Position numbers and translations under genes: made by a program
The notes under the pieces: model-generated
The model's database searches: none
What the model was told of the DNA's origin: nothing
The model's input: the letters and a program-made list of their open reading frames with translations, nothing else
In this document: positions 42,377-55,240 of the stretch, piece after piece
Numbering within the stretch: the stretch's first letter is position 1
Layout: each line of letters begins with the position of its first letter
Assembly (NCBI GenBank): GCA_020975725.1
Contig: QXJR01000014.1
Coordinates: 1 to 64,000, forward strand
Source: Picocystis sp. L7
Taxonomy: Eukaryota; Chlorophyta; Picocystophyceae; Picocystales; Picocystaceae
Length of the DNA stretch: 64,000 nucleotides
Direction of reading: 5' to 3'

Positions 42377-43363
42377 TTGCCTCCCATGAGAAAATGGCTT
42401 GTCTTGTAATTTGACTTGACAGTTTCTGTCTGTTTTTCCTTCCGTTTCTCGCTCAAAACCAGTCACCCCCATGGAGTCGTGTGTTGGGCTCCTACGGACT
42501 TGTAGCTGCTCCACGTAGCTCAAATCAACTAATGGAGCCCCTGTGAACGCTTGCATGCAGCTGAAACGGCTTGAGAAGGCCAGCCTGGGGCTCGGCCCCG
42601 TTGATGGGACTCATGGGACCTCTCAAGACACACCCCCAGGCTTCCCTCCCCAGGCTCTCGGGGATCCTTGCGAAAGCGGATCGTAACCAAACTCCGTGAG
42701 CACTACTCCTGACATGTGATTCAACTACCCTCCAGTTTTTGTGGCCAAAAACGTCGTGGTTCGTACGGTATGCCTAAAAGCCTCTCCCTGGAGGACAGGC
42801 CTGAATCACTGAGTTTCGGCCTGTTTTCAGCACCAAACTGTGGTCGTCCTTTCTCAGCCACCACAGCGTTTCAGGAGCTACCCATCCGGTACAGTATTCC
42901 TCTAGCTCACTTCATAGGTCTCCCAGAGTTTCGTAGCCATCCAAGGCGCCATACGTCCGCGGTGGCCTCGGCAGCAAGCCCTTACCCACCCCACCGCCAC
43001 TTTTTCTTCATAGGGAGAGAGGGGGTGTCGCTGCGGGATCCGTGGAGCCTCGGGAGGGCCTTTCCGGACGTTGCCGTTCCAATCGAAGTTGTAGAGCACT
43101 TTGTTTTGCACGGTTTTGATCGATGGATCCCGGCCTGGTTCGGCCCGTGCAAGCGCCGGGAGGCCCGCGTACGTCCCAGGGTCTTTGGGTCCTGGATCCT
43201 GCCTCGTTTCCCCTGGCGGGTTCTCCTTTCTTTCGATGCGCGTATCTCTTCGAATATCGGTTGAAATCCAACAAACGATGGCTCGTTGGATAGATCTCGG
43301 CGCGATCTTTCGAACGGTGCTCTCGAAATGGCCAAATTCTGCCTGGAGCGATTTCTAGAGGCG

Positions 43364-43369
43364 AAAAAA
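43364..43369. other. Only length variant seen in the array (A6 instead of A5)
   Basis: In the spacer of unit 8 the GCGAAAAACC found in the other units reads GCGAAAAAACC. This makes unit 8 2822 bp and shifts minus-strand shadow frames there. Homopolymer length is a typical sequencing-error site as well as a true mutation site. Confidence 0.85.
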
Positions 43370-43956
43370 CCACCGGCAGGTGGTGGGGACCCCAAACGGC
43401 ACCTCTGCTCAACACCTCCCCGAGGGCAGCCGAGCGCCCACGGGGAACCGGAACGCCAAACCCGGGGAAAGGAAAGAGAGAAAGATAGGACACCTTCATG
43501 AGAAAAAGCACATCGAGAGTCGATGCTCCTGGTGCCATGAAGCGCATGTTCAACCGCCTGGCCAAAACGCCCCAAAAAGGGTGAATTTTGGAACACCCCC
43601 GAGCCAGCCGCGCCGAGTTCACCGGAAAGACGAACGATCCAGGACCAACCAAGCTCAGATTCGGATTCTCCTCGTCGAATCACCCAGAAACACCACAAAA
43701 AAGAAGGGGGAACAGGCCTGATGTGAAGAAAAAGCCCGAGGACTCACGCTCCCCCCAAGTGGCGGTGGGGTGGGTACGTGGGGGGCGTTTCGGGATCTGC
43801 TGGATTGGGGGGGGCGTGGCGCCCGAAGTACGAGGTTTCTGGTCCTGAAATTCAAACCGTAGTTGATCCGGACGATGTACAATTCACCTGCCAAATCTCG
43901 TTGTCCTGCCGTCACTCAGCGAGTGGCAGTGCCCCCGAGAGTCACCGCTGGTAGGT

Positions 43957-45198
43957 ATGGCAGGTTTGGAGGGGGGGTGCTGTCAACTCCCCTCCCCCAG
44001 CACACAGGGTGAGCAAGGGAGGATTATGGGGTGGAATCGAAAGAGGAAAGACCAAATACAGCACCGACCGGAGTTCAAGGCAAAGCGCTTCGTGATGGGG
44101 AAGAAGCGCACAAAAAAGCCATCACCAGGCCTCATGGAGGAAGCGGCCATCCAGGCCACCAAAGCGGCGTACAAGGTGCTCAGTGGGAACCTCTCCGCCA
44201 CGTCCAAGGTTATGAAGCGGAGTTGGGCGACAGTGAAGTCTTGGGTGAAGGATCGTAAGCCCAAAGCTTCCCCCTCTTCGAAACGCCGTTCCCTCTCTTA
44301 TGCCCGTGGTCATGGCAAGTGGCTGTGCAACTTGCTCAAGTCTCGTGCACTTGAAGGCCAGGCCATGGGAACAAGGGACGTCATGAGCGAGTGGGAAGCA
44401 CGGTACGGACGTAGAGTACCCTTGAGGACCTTGCAACGGCTGTTGAAGGATTTGGGGGTGAAGACCAAGGTGCAAAAAAAAGTGATGAAGTTGCAGGCCT
44501 CGCACAAGGCCAATAGAGTGAAGTTTGCGGAACGGCACTTGGGGGATGATTTTGGGCGGGTTCTTTTCACGGATGCCCACCAAATTTACCTGGGAACCAC
44601 CAAGCACAAAGGCTCCAAACGAACCCTGGTCCCTCCTGGTACCACACCCCTCGTGGAGTACAACAAGGCCCCCCCACGAATCAAAGTGTATGGTGGGGTG
44701 TGTGCCCGTGGACTCACAGGCCTGTTGACAGTCACGGGGACCACCGGGCAGCCCAGTGACTTCAAGGATGGACAAGGGAAGGTGTCCAAGGGTGTAGGAC
44801 AGCAGGAGTACGCAGAAAAAGTCCTCCCTTGGCTGATGAAGGAGGGCACCAGGTTGTACAAGAAGGCCCCTTGGACCTTTCAACAGGATGGGGATGGGGC
44901 CCATCGATCGAAGGCCACCATTCTCAAGTTGGTGGAGCTCTCCACTCAAGCTCACGTGGATCTCATGTTGGATTGGCCCTCTCTCAGCCCTGATCTTAGT
45001 CCCATTGAAAACGTGTGGTCTTGCTTGGACAGGAGGGTGGAAGCCATGGGACCCACCACCTTGGAAGAGCTCAAAACCTGCACCTTTCGTGCATGGAAGG
45101 AGCTCTCCAAAGAGGGGCTTGGATCAAAGCTCCTCAAAACCATGCCCAAGAGGCTTGAAGAGGTCATCCTCAACCGTGGGGAGTTCACCAAGTATTGA
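43957..45198 (+). CDS. Transposase, array copy 8
   Basis: Identical in translation to copy 1. It starts 2822 bp after copy 7 because its upstream spacer carries the single extra A at 43364-43369. The coding part is unaffected. Confidence 0.9.
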   Translation: MAGLEGGCCQLPSPSTQGEQGRIMGWNRKRKDQIQHRPEFKAKRFVMGKKRTKKPSPGLMEEAAIQATKAAYKVLSGNLSATSKVMKRSWATVKSWVKDRKPKASPSSKRRSLSYARGHGKWLCNLLKSRALEGQAMGTRDVMSEWEARYGRRVPLRTLQRLLKDLGVKTKVQKKVMKLQASHKANRVKFAERHLGDDFGRVLFTDAHQIYLGTTKHKGSKRTLVPPGTTPLVEYNKAPPRIKVYGGVCARGLTGLLTVTGTTGQPSDFKDGQGKVSKGVGQQEYAEKVLPWLMKEGTRLYKKAPWTFQQDGDGAHRSKATILKLVELSTQAHVDLMLDWPSLSPDLSPIENVWSCLDRRVEAMGPTTLEELKTCTFRAWKELSKEGLGSKLLKTMPKRLEEVILNRGEFTKY

Positions 45199-46777
45199 TT
45201 GCCTCCCATGAGAAAATGGCTTGTCTTGTAATTTGACTTGACAGTTTCTGTCTGTTTTTCCTTCCGTTTCTCGCTCAAAACCAGTCACCCCCATGGAGTC
45301 GTGTGTTGGGCTCCTACGGACTTGTAGCTGCTCCACGTAGCTCAAATCAACTAATGGAGCCCCTGTGAACGCTTGCATGCAGCTGAAACGGCTTGAGAAG
45401 GCCAGCCTGGGGCTCGGCCCCGTTGATGGGACTCATGGGACCTCTCAAGACACACCCCCAGGCTTCCCTCCCCAGGCTCTCGGGGATCCTTGCGAAAGCG
45501 GATCGTAACCAAACTCCGTGAGCACTACTCCTGACATGTGATTCAACTACCCTCCAGTTTTTGTGGCCAAAAACGTCGTGGTTCGTACGGTATGCCTAAA
45601 AGCCTCTCCCTGGAGGACAGGCCTGAATCACTGAGTTTCGGCCTGTTTTCAGCACCAAACTGTGGTCGTCCTTTCTCAGCCACCACAGCGTTTCAGGAGC
45701 TACCCATCCGGTACAGTATTCCTCTAGCTCACTTCATAGGTCTCCCAGAGTTTCGTAGCCATCCAAGGCGCCATACGTCCGCGGTGGCCTCGGCAGCAAG
45801 CCCTTACCCACCCCACCGCCACTTTTTCTTCATAGGGAGAGAGGGGGTGTCGCTGCGGGATCCGTGGAGCCTCGGGAGGGCCTTTCCGGACGTTGCCGTT
45901 CCAATCGAAGTTGTAGAGCACTTTGTTTTGCACGGTTTTGATCGATGGATCCCGGCCTGGTTCGGCCCGTGCAAGCGCCGGGAGGCCCGCGTACGTCCCA
46001 GGGTCTTTGGGTCCTGGATCCTGCCTCGTTTCCCCTGGCGGGTTCTCCTTTCTTTCGATGCGCGTATCTCTTCGAATATCGGTTGAAATCCAACAAACGA
46101 TGGCTCGTTGGATAGATCTCGGCGCGATCTTTCGAACGGTGCTCTCGAAATGGCCAAATTCTGCCTGGAGCGATTTCTAGAGGCGAAAAACCACCGGCAG
46201 GTGGTGGGGACCCCAAACGGCACCTCTGCTCAACACCTCCCCGAGGGCAGCCGAGCGCCCACGGGGAACCGGAACGCCAAACCCGGGGAAAGGAAAGAGA
46301 GAAAGATAGGACACCTTCATGAGAAAAAGCACATCGAGAGTCGATGCTCCTGGTGCCATGAAGCGCATGTTCAACCGCCTGGCCAAAACGCCCCAAAAAG
46401 GGTGAATTTTGGAACACCCCCGAGCCAGCCGCGCCGAGTTCACCGGAAAGACGAACGATCCAGGACCAACCAAGCTCAGATTCGGATTCTCCTCGTCGAA
46501 TCACCCAGAAACACCACAAAAAAGAAGGGGGAACAGGCCTGATGTGAAGAAAAAGCCCGAGGACTCACGCTCCCCCCAAGTGGCGGTGGGGTGGGTACGT
46601 GGGGGGCGTTTCGGGATCTGCTGGATTGGGGGGGGCGTGGCGCCCGAAGTACGAGGTTTCTGGTCCTGAAATTCAAACCGTAGTTGATCCGGACGATGTA
46701 CAATTCACCTGCCAAATCTCGTTGTCCTGCCGTCACTCAGCGAGTGGCAGTGCCCCCGAGAGTCACCGCTGGTAGGT

Positions 46778-48019
46778 ATGGCAGGTTTGGAGGGGGGGTG
46801 CTGTCAACTCCCCTCCCCCAGCACACAGGGTGAGCAAGGGAGGATTATGGGGTGGAATCGAAAGAGGAAAGACCAAATACAGCACCGACCGGAGTTCAAG
46901 GCAAAGCGCTTCGTGATGGGGAAGAAGCGCACAAAAAAGCCATCACCAGGCCTCATGGAGGAAGCGGCCATCCAGGCCACCAAAGCGGCGTACAAGGTGC
47001 TCAGTGGGAACCTCTCCGCCACGTCCAAGGTTATGAAGCGGAGTTGGGCGACAGTGAAGTCTTGGGTGAAGGATCGTAAGCCCAAAGCTTCCCCCTCTTC
47101 GAAACGCCGTTCCCTCTCTTATGCCCGTGGTCATGGCAAGTGGCTGTGCAACTTGCTCAAGTCTCGTGCACTTGAAGGCCAGGCCATGGGAACAAGGGAC
47201 GTCATGAGCGAGTGGGAAGCACGGTACGGACGTAGAGTACCCTTGAGGACCTTGCAACGGCTGTTGAAGGATTTGGGGGTGAAGACCAAGGTGCAAAAAA
47301 AAGTGATGAAGTTGCAGGCCTCGCACAAGGCCAATAGAGTGAAGTTTGCGGAACGGCACTTGGGGGATGATTTTGGGCGGGTTCTTTTCACGGATGCCCA
47401 CCAAATTTACCTGGGAACCACCAAGCACAAAGGCTCCAAACGAACCCTGGTCCCTCCTGGTACCACACCCCTCGTGGAGTACAACAAGGCCCCCCCACGA
47501 ATCAAAGTGTATGGTGGGGTGTGTGCCCGTGGACTCACAGGCCTGTTGACAGTCACGGGGACCACCGGGCAGCCCAGTGACTTCAAGGATGGACAAGGGA
47601 AGGTGTCCAAGGGTGTAGGACAGCAGGAGTACGCAGAAAAAGTCCTCCCTTGGCTGATGAAGGAGGGCACCAGGTTGTACAAGAAGGCCCCTTGGACCTT
47701 TCAACAGGATGGGGATGGGGCCCATCGATCGAAGGCCACCATTCTCAAGTTGGTGGAGCTCTCCACTCAAGCTCACGTGGATCTCATGTTGGATTGGCCC
47801 TCTCTCAGCCCTGATCTTAGTCCCATTGAAAACGTGTGGTCTTGCTTGGACAGGAGGGTGGAAGCCATGGGACCCACCACCTTGGAAGAGCTCAAAACCT
47901 GCACCTTTCGTGCATGGAAGGAGCTCTCCAAAGAGGGGCTTGGATCAAAGCTCCTCAAAACCATGCCCAAGAGGCTTGAAGAGGTCATCCTCAACCGTGG
48001 GGAGTTCACCAAGTATTGA
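46778..48019 (+). CDS. Transposase, array copy 9
   Basis: Identical in translation to copy 1. Spacing returns to 2821 bp. Intact. Confidence 0.9.
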   Translation: MAGLEGGCCQLPSPSTQGEQGRIMGWNRKRKDQIQHRPEFKAKRFVMGKKRTKKPSPGLMEEAAIQATKAAYKVLSGNLSATSKVMKRSWATVKSWVKDRKPKASPSSKRRSLSYARGHGKWLCNLLKSRALEGQAMGTRDVMSEWEARYGRRVPLRTLQRLLKDLGVKTKVQKKVMKLQASHKANRVKFAERHLGDDFGRVLFTDAHQIYLGTTKHKGSKRTLVPPGTTPLVEYNKAPPRIKVYGGVCARGLTGLLTVTGTTGQPSDFKDGQGKVSKGVGQQEYAEKVLPWLMKEGTRLYKKAPWTFQQDGDGAHRSKATILKLVELSTQAHVDLMLDWPSLSPDLSPIENVWSCLDRRVEAMGPTTLEELKTCTFRAWKELSKEGLGSKLLKTMPKRLEEVILNRGEFTKY

Positions 48020-49598
48020 TTGCCTCCCATGAGAAAATGGCTTGTCTTGTAATTTGACTTGACAGTTTCTGTCTGTTTTTCCTTCCGTTTCTCGCTCAAA
48101 ACCAGTCACCCCCATGGAGTCGTGTGTTGGGCTCCTACGGACTTGTAGCTGCTCCACGTAGCTCAAATCAACTAATGGAGCCCCTGTGAACGCTTGCATG
48201 CAGCTGAAACGGCTTGAGAAGGCCAGCCTGGGGCTCGGCCCCGTTGATGGGACTCATGGGACCTCTCAAGACACACCCCCAGGCTTCCCTCCCCAGGCTC
48301 TCGGGGATCCTTGCGAAAGCGGATCGTAACCAAACTCCGTGAGCACTACTCCTGACATGTGATTCAACTACCCTCCAGTTTTTGTGGCCAAAAACGTCGT
48401 GGTTCGTACGGTATGCCTAAAAGCCTCTCCCTGGAGGACAGGCCTGAATCACTGAGTTTCGGCCTGTTTTCAGCACCAAACTGTGGTCGTCCTTTCTCAG
48501 CCACCACAGCGTTTCAGGAGCTACCCATCCGGTACAGTATTCCTCTAGCTCACTTCATAGGTCTCCCAGAGTTTCGTAGCCATCCAAGGCGCCATACGTC
48601 CGCGGTGGCCTCGGCAGCAAGCCCTTACCCACCCCACCGCCACTTTTTCTTCATAGGGAGAGAGGGGGTGTCGCTGCGGGATCCGTGGAGCCTCGGGAGG
48701 GCCTTTCCGGACGTTGCCGTTCCAATCGAAGTTGTAGAGCACTTTGTTTTGCACGGTTTTGATCGATGGATCCCGGCCTGGTTCGGCCCGTGCAAGCGCC
48801 GGGAGGCCCGCGTACGTCCCAGGGTCTTTGGGTCCTGGATCCTGCCTCGTTTCCCCTGGCGGGTTCTCCTTTCTTTCGATGCGCGTATCTCTTCGAATAT
48901 CGGTTGAAATCCAACAAACGATGGCTCGTTGGATAGATCTCGGCGCGATCTTTCGAACGGTGCTCTCGAAATGGCCAAATTCTGCCTGGAGCGATTTCTA
49001 GAGGCGAAAAACCACCGGCAGGTGGTGGGGACCCCAAACGGCACCTCTGCTCAACACCTCCCCGAGGGCAGCCGAGCGCCCACGGGGAACCGGAACGCCA
49101 AACCCGGGGAAAGGAAAGAGAGAAAGATAGGACACCTTCATGAGAAAAAGCACATCGAGAGTCGATGCTCCTGGTGCCATGAAGCGCATGTTCAACCGCC
49201 TGGCCAAAACGCCCCAAAAAGGGTGAATTTTGGAACACCCCCGAGCCAGCCGCGCCGAGTTCACCGGAAAGACGAACGATCCAGGACCAACCAAGCTCAG
49301 ATTCGGATTCTCCTCGTCGAATCACCCAGAAACACCACAAAAAAGAAGGGGGAACAGGCCTGATGTGAAGAAAAAGCCCGAGGACTCACGCTCCCCCCAA
49401 GTGGCGGTGGGGTGGGTACGTGGGGGGCGTTTCGGGATCTGCTGGATTGGGGGGGGCGTGGCGCCCGAAGTACGAGGTTTCTGGTCCTGAAATTCAAACC
49501 GTAGTTGATCCGGACGATGTACAATTCACCTGCCAAATCTCGTTGTCCTGCCGTCACTCAGCGAGTGGCAGTGCCCCCGAGAGTCACCGCTGGTAGGT

Positions 49599-50840
49599 AT
49601 GGCAGGTTTGGAGGGGGGGTGCTGTCAACTCCCCTCCCCCAGCACACAGGGTGAGCAAGGGAGGATTATGGGGTGGAATCGAAAGAGGAAAGACCAAATA
49701 CAGCACCGACCGGAGTTCAAGGCAAAGCGCTTCGTGATGGGGAAGAAGCGCACAAAAAAGCCATCACCAGGCCTCATGGAGGAAGCGGCCATCCAGGCCA
49801 CCAAAGCGGCGTACAAGGTGCTCAGTGGGAACCTCTCCGCCACGTCCAAGGTTATGAAGCGGAGTTGGGCGACAGTGAAGTCTTGGGTGAAGGATCGTAA
49901 GCCCAAAGCTTCCCCCTCTTCGAAACGCCGTTCCCTCTCTTATGCCCGTGGTCATGGCAAGTGGCTGTGCAACTTGCTCAAGTCTCGTGCACTTGAAGGC
50001 CAGGCCATGGGAACAAGGGACGTCATGAGCGAGTGGGAAGCACGGTACGGACGTAGAGTACCCTTGAGGACCTTGCAACGGCTGTTGAAGGATTTGGGGG
50101 TGAAGACCAAGGTGCAAAAAAAAGTGATGAAGTTGCAGGCCTCGCACAAGGCCAATAGAGTGAAGTTTGCGGAACGGCACTTGGGGGATGATTTTGGGCG
50201 GGTTCTTTTCACGGATGCCCACCAAATTTACCTGGGAACCACCAAGCACAAAGGCTCCAAACGAACCCTGGTCCCTCCTGGTACCACACCCCTCGTGGAG
50301 TACAACAAGGCCCCCCCACGAATCAAAGTGTATGGTGGGGTGTGTGCCCGTGGACTCACAGGCCTGTTGACAGTCACGGGGACCACCGGGCAGCCCAGTG
50401 ACTTCAAGGATGGACAAGGGAAGGTGTCCAAGGGTGTAGGACAGCAGGAGTACGCAGAAAAAGTCCTCCCTTGGCTGATGAAGGAGGGCACCAGGTTGTA
50501 CAAGAAGGCCCCTTGGACCTTTCAACAGGATGGGGATGGGGCCCATCGATCGAAGGCCACCATTCTCAAGTTGGTGGAGCTCTCCACTCAAGCTCACGTG
50601 GATCTCATGTTGGATTGGCCCTCTCTCAGCCCTGATCTTAGTCCCATTGAAAACGTGTGGTCTTGCTTGGACAGGAGGGTGGAAGCCATGGGACCCACCA
50701 CCTTGGAAGAGCTCAAAACCTGCACCTTTCGTGCATGGAAGGAGCTCTCCAAAGAGGGGCTTGGATCAAAGCTCCTCAAAACCATGCCCAAGAGGCTTGA
50801 AGAGGTCATCCTCAACCGTGGGGAGTTCACCAAGTATTGA
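49599..50840 (+). CDS. Transposase, array copy 10
   Basis: Identical in translation to copy 1, with 2821-bp spacing from copy 9. Intact. Confidence 0.9.
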   Translation: MAGLEGGCCQLPSPSTQGEQGRIMGWNRKRKDQIQHRPEFKAKRFVMGKKRTKKPSPGLMEEAAIQATKAAYKVLSGNLSATSKVMKRSWATVKSWVKDRKPKASPSSKRRSLSYARGHGKWLCNLLKSRALEGQAMGTRDVMSEWEARYGRRVPLRTLQRLLKDLGVKTKVQKKVMKLQASHKANRVKFAERHLGDDFGRVLFTDAHQIYLGTTKHKGSKRTLVPPGTTPLVEYNKAPPRIKVYGGVCARGLTGLLTVTGTTGQPSDFKDGQGKVSKGVGQQEYAEKVLPWLMKEGTRLYKKAPWTFQQDGDGAHRSKATILKLVELSTQAHVDLMLDWPSLSPDLSPIENVWSCLDRRVEAMGPTTLEELKTCTFRAWKELSKEGLGSKLLKTMPKRLEEVILNRGEFTKY

Positions 50841-52419
50841 TTGCCTCCCATGAGAAAATGGCTTGTCTTGTAATTTGACTTGACAGTTTCTGTCTGTTTT
50901 TCCTTCCGTTTCTCGCTCAAAACCAGTCACCCCCATGGAGTCGTGTGTTGGGCTCCTACGGACTTGTAGCTGCTCCACGTAGCTCAAATCAACTAATGGA
51001 GCCCCTGTGAACGCTTGCATGCAGCTGAAACGGCTTGAGAAGGCCAGCCTGGGGCTCGGCCCCGTTGATGGGACTCATGGGACCTCTCAAGACACACCCC
51101 CAGGCTTCCCTCCCCAGGCTCTCGGGGATCCTTGCGAAAGCGGATCGTAACCAAACTCCGTGAGCACTACTCCTGACATGTGATTCAACTACCCTCCAGT
51201 TTTTGTGGCCAAAAACGTCGTGGTTCGTACGGTATGCCTAAAAGCCTCTCCCTGGAGGACAGGCCTGAATCACTGAGTTTCGGCCTGTTTTCAGCACCAA
51301 ACTGTGGTCGTCCTTTCTCAGCCACCACAGCGTTTCAGGAGCTACCCATCCGGTACAGTATTCCTCTAGCTCACTTCATAGGTCTCCCAGAGTTTCGTAG
51401 CCATCCAAGGCGCCATACGTCCGCGGTGGCCTCGGCAGCAAGCCCTTACCCACCCCACCGCCACTTTTTCTTCATAGGGAGAGAGGGGGTGTCGCTGCGG
51501 GATCCGTGGAGCCTCGGGAGGGCCTTTCCGGACGTTGCCGTTCCAATCGAAGTTGTAGAGCACTTTGTTTTGCACGGTTTTGATCGATGGATCCCGGCCT
51601 GGTTCGGCCCGTGCAAGCGCCGGGAGGCCCGCGTACGTCCCAGGGTCTTTGGGTCCTGGATCCTGCCTCGTTTCCCCTGGCGGGTTCTCCTTTCTTTCGA
51701 TGCGCGTATCTCTTCGAATATCGGTTGAAATCCAACAAACGATGGCTCGTTGGATAGATCTCGGCGCGATCTTTCGAACGGTGCTCTCGAAATGGCCAAA
51801 TTCTGCCTGGAGCGATTTCTAGAGGCGAAAAACCACCGGCAGGTGGTGGGGACCCCAAACGGCACCTCTGCTCAACACCTCCCCGAGGGCAGCCGAGCGC
51901 CCACGGGGAACCGGAACGCCAAACCCGGGGAAAGGAAAGAGAGAAAGATAGGACACCTTCATGAGAAAAAGCACATCGAGAGTCGATGCTCCTGGTGCCA
52001 TGAAGCGCATGTTCAACCGCCTGGCCAAAACGCCCCAAAAAGGGTGAATTTTGGAACACCCCCGAGCCAGCCGCGCCGAGTTCACCGGAAAGACGAACGA
52101 TCCAGGACCAACCAAGCTCAGATTCGGATTCTCCTCGTCGAATCACCCAGAAACACCACAAAAAAGAAGGGGGAACAGGCCTGATGTGAAGAAAAAGCCC
52201 GAGGACTCACGCTCCCCCCAAGTGGCGGTGGGGTGGGTACGTGGGGGGCGTTTCGGGATCTGCTGGATTGGGGGGGGCGTGGCGCCCGAAGTACGAGGTT
52301 TCTGGTCCTGAAATTCAAACCGTAGTTGATCCGGACGATGTACAATTCACCTGCCAAATCTCGTTGTCCTGCCGTCACTCAGCGAGTGGCAGTGCCCCCG
52401 AGAGTCACCGCTGGTAGGT

Positions 52420-53661
52420 ATGGCAGGTTTGGAGGGGGGGTGCTGTCAACTCCCCTCCCCCAGCACACAGGGTGAGCAAGGGAGGATTATGGGGTGGAAT
52501 CGAAAGAGGAAAGACCAAATACAGCACCGACCGGAGTTCAAGGCAAAGCGCTTCGTGATGGGGAAGAAGCGCACAAAAAAGCCATCACCAGGCCTCATGG
52601 AGGAAGCGGCCATCCAGGCCACCAAAGCGGCGTACAAGGTGCTCAGTGGGAACCTCTCCGCCACGTCCAAGGTTATGAAGCGGAGTTGGGCGACAGTGAA
52701 GTCTTGGGTGAAGGATCGTAAGCCCAAAGCTTCCCCCTCTTCGAAACGCCGTTCCCTCTCTTATGCCCGTGGTCATGGCAAGTGGCTGTGCAACTTGCTC
52801 AAGTCTCGTGCACTTGAAGGCCAGGCCATGGGAACAAGGGACGTCATGAGCGAGTGGGAAGCACGGTACGGACGTAGAGTACCCTTGAGGACCTTGCAAC
52901 GGCTGTTGAAGGATTTGGGGGTGAAGACCAAGGTGCAAAAAAAAGTGATGAAGTTGCAGGCCTCGCACAAGGCCAATAGAGTGAAGTTTGCGGAACGGCA
53001 CTTGGGGGATGATTTTGGGCGGGTTCTTTTCACGGATGCCCACCAAATTTACCTGGGAACCACCAAGCACAAAGGCTCCAAACGAACCCTGGTCCCTCCT
53101 GGTACCACACCCCTCGTGGAGTACAACAAGGCCCCCCCACGAATCAAAGTGTATGGTGGGGTGTGTGCCCGTGGACTCACAGGCCTGTTGACAGTCACGG
53201 GGACCACCGGGCAGCCCAGTGACTTCAAGGATGGACAAGGGAAGGTGTCCAAGGGTGTAGGACAGCAGGAGTACGCAGAAAAAGTCCTCCCTTGGCTGAT
53301 GAAGGAGGGCACCAGGTTGTACAAGAAGGCCCCTTGGACCTTTCAACAGGATGGGGATGGGGCCCATCGATCGAAGGCCACCATTCTCAAGTTGGTGGAG
53401 CTCTCCACTCAAGCTCACGTGGATCTCATGTTGGATTGGCCCTCTCTCAGCCCTGATCTTAGTCCCATTGAAAACGTGTGGTCTTGCTTGGACAGGAGGG
53501 TGGAAGCCATGGGACCCACCACCTTGGAAGAGCTCAAAACCTGCACCTTTCGTGCATGGAAGGAGCTCTCCAAAGAGGGGCTTGGATCAAAGCTCCTCAA
53601 AACCATGCCCAAGAGGCTTGAAGAGGTCATCCTCAACCGTGGGGAGTTCACCAAGTATTGA
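52420..53661 (+). CDS. Transposase, array copy 11
   Basis: Identical in translation to copy 1, with 2821-bp spacing from copy 10. Intact. Confidence 0.9.
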   Translation: MAGLEGGCCQLPSPSTQGEQGRIMGWNRKRKDQIQHRPEFKAKRFVMGKKRTKKPSPGLMEEAAIQATKAAYKVLSGNLSATSKVMKRSWATVKSWVKDRKPKASPSSKRRSLSYARGHGKWLCNLLKSRALEGQAMGTRDVMSEWEARYGRRVPLRTLQRLLKDLGVKTKVQKKVMKLQASHKANRVKFAERHLGDDFGRVLFTDAHQIYLGTTKHKGSKRTLVPPGTTPLVEYNKAPPRIKVYGGVCARGLTGLLTVTGTTGQPSDFKDGQGKVSKGVGQQEYAEKVLPWLMKEGTRLYKKAPWTFQQDGDGAHRSKATILKLVELSTQAHVDLMLDWPSLSPDLSPIENVWSCLDRRVEAMGPTTLEELKTCTFRAWKELSKEGLGSKLLKTMPKRLEEVILNRGEFTKY

Positions 53662-55240
53662 TTGCCTCCCATGAGAAAATGGCTTGTCTTGTAATTTGAC
53701 TTGACAGTTTCTGTCTGTTTTTCCTTCCGTTTCTCGCTCAAAACCAGTCACCCCCATGGAGTCGTGTGTTGGGCTCCTACGGACTTGTAGCTGCTCCACG
53801 TAGCTCAAATCAACTAATGGAGCCCCTGTGAACGCTTGCATGCAGCTGAAACGGCTTGAGAAGGCCAGCCTGGGGCTCGGCCCCGTTGATGGGACTCATG
53901 GGACCTCTCAAGACACACCCCCAGGCTTCCCTCCCCAGGCTCTCGGGGATCCTTGCGAAAGCGGATCGTAACCAAACTCCGTGAGCACTACTCCTGACAT
54001 GTGATTCAACTACCCTCCAGTTTTTGTGGCCAAAAACGTCGTGGTTCGTACGGTATGCCTAAAAGCCTCTCCCTGGAGGACAGGCCTGAATCACTGAGTT
54101 TCGGCCTGTTTTCAGCACCAAACTGTGGTCGTCCTTTCTCAGCCACCACAGCGTTTCAGGAGCTACCCATCCGGTACAGTATTCCTCTAGCTCACTTCAT
54201 AGGTCTCCCAGAGTTTCGTAGCCATCCAAGGCGCCATACGTCCGCGGTGGCCTCGGCAGCAAGCCCTTACCCACCCCACCGCCACTTTTTCTTCATAGGG
54301 AGAGAGGGGGTGTCGCTGCGGGATCCGTGGAGCCTCGGGAGGGCCTTTCCGGACGTTGCCGTTCCAATCGAAGTTGTAGAGCACTTTGTTTTGCACGGTT
54401 TTGATCGATGGATCCCGGCCTGGTTCGGCCCGTGCAAGCGCCGGGAGGCCCGCGTACGTCCCAGGGTCTTTGGGTCCTGGATCCTGCCTCGTTTCCCCTG
54501 GCGGGTTCTCCTTTCTTTCGATGCGCGTATCTCTTCGAATATCGGTTGAAATCCAACAAACGATGGCTCGTTGGATAGATCTCGGCGCGATCTTTCGAAC
54601 GGTGCTCTCGAAATGGCCAAATTCTGCCTGGAGCGATTTCTAGAGGCGAAAAACCACCGGCAGGTGGTGGGGACCCCAAACGGCACCTCTGCTCAACACC
54701 TCCCCGAGGGCAGCCGAGCGCCCACGGGGAACCGGAACGCCAAACCCGGGGAAAGGAAAGAGAGAAAGATAGGACACCTTCATGAGAAAAAGCACATCGA
54801 GAGTCGATGCTCCTGGTGCCATGAAGCGCATGTTCAACCGCCTGGCCAAAACGCCCCAAAAAGGGTGAATTTTGGAACACCCCCGAGCCAGCCGCGCCGA
54901 GTTCACCGGAAAGACGAACGATCCAGGACCAACCAAGCTCAGATTCGGATTCTCCTCGTCGAATCACCCAGAAACACCACAAAAAAGAAGGGGGAACAGG
55001 CCTGATGTGAAGAAAAAGCCCGAGGACTCACGCTCCCCCCAAGTGGCGGTGGGGTGGGTACGTGGGGGGCGTTTCGGGATCTGCTGGATTGGGGGGGGCG
55101 TGGCGCCCGAAGTACGAGGTTTCTGGTCCTGAAATTCAAACCGTAGTTGATCCGGACGATGTACAATTCACCTGCCAAATCTCGTTGTCCTGCCGTCACT
55201 CAGCGAGTGGCAGTGCCCCCGAGAGTCACCGCTGGTAGGT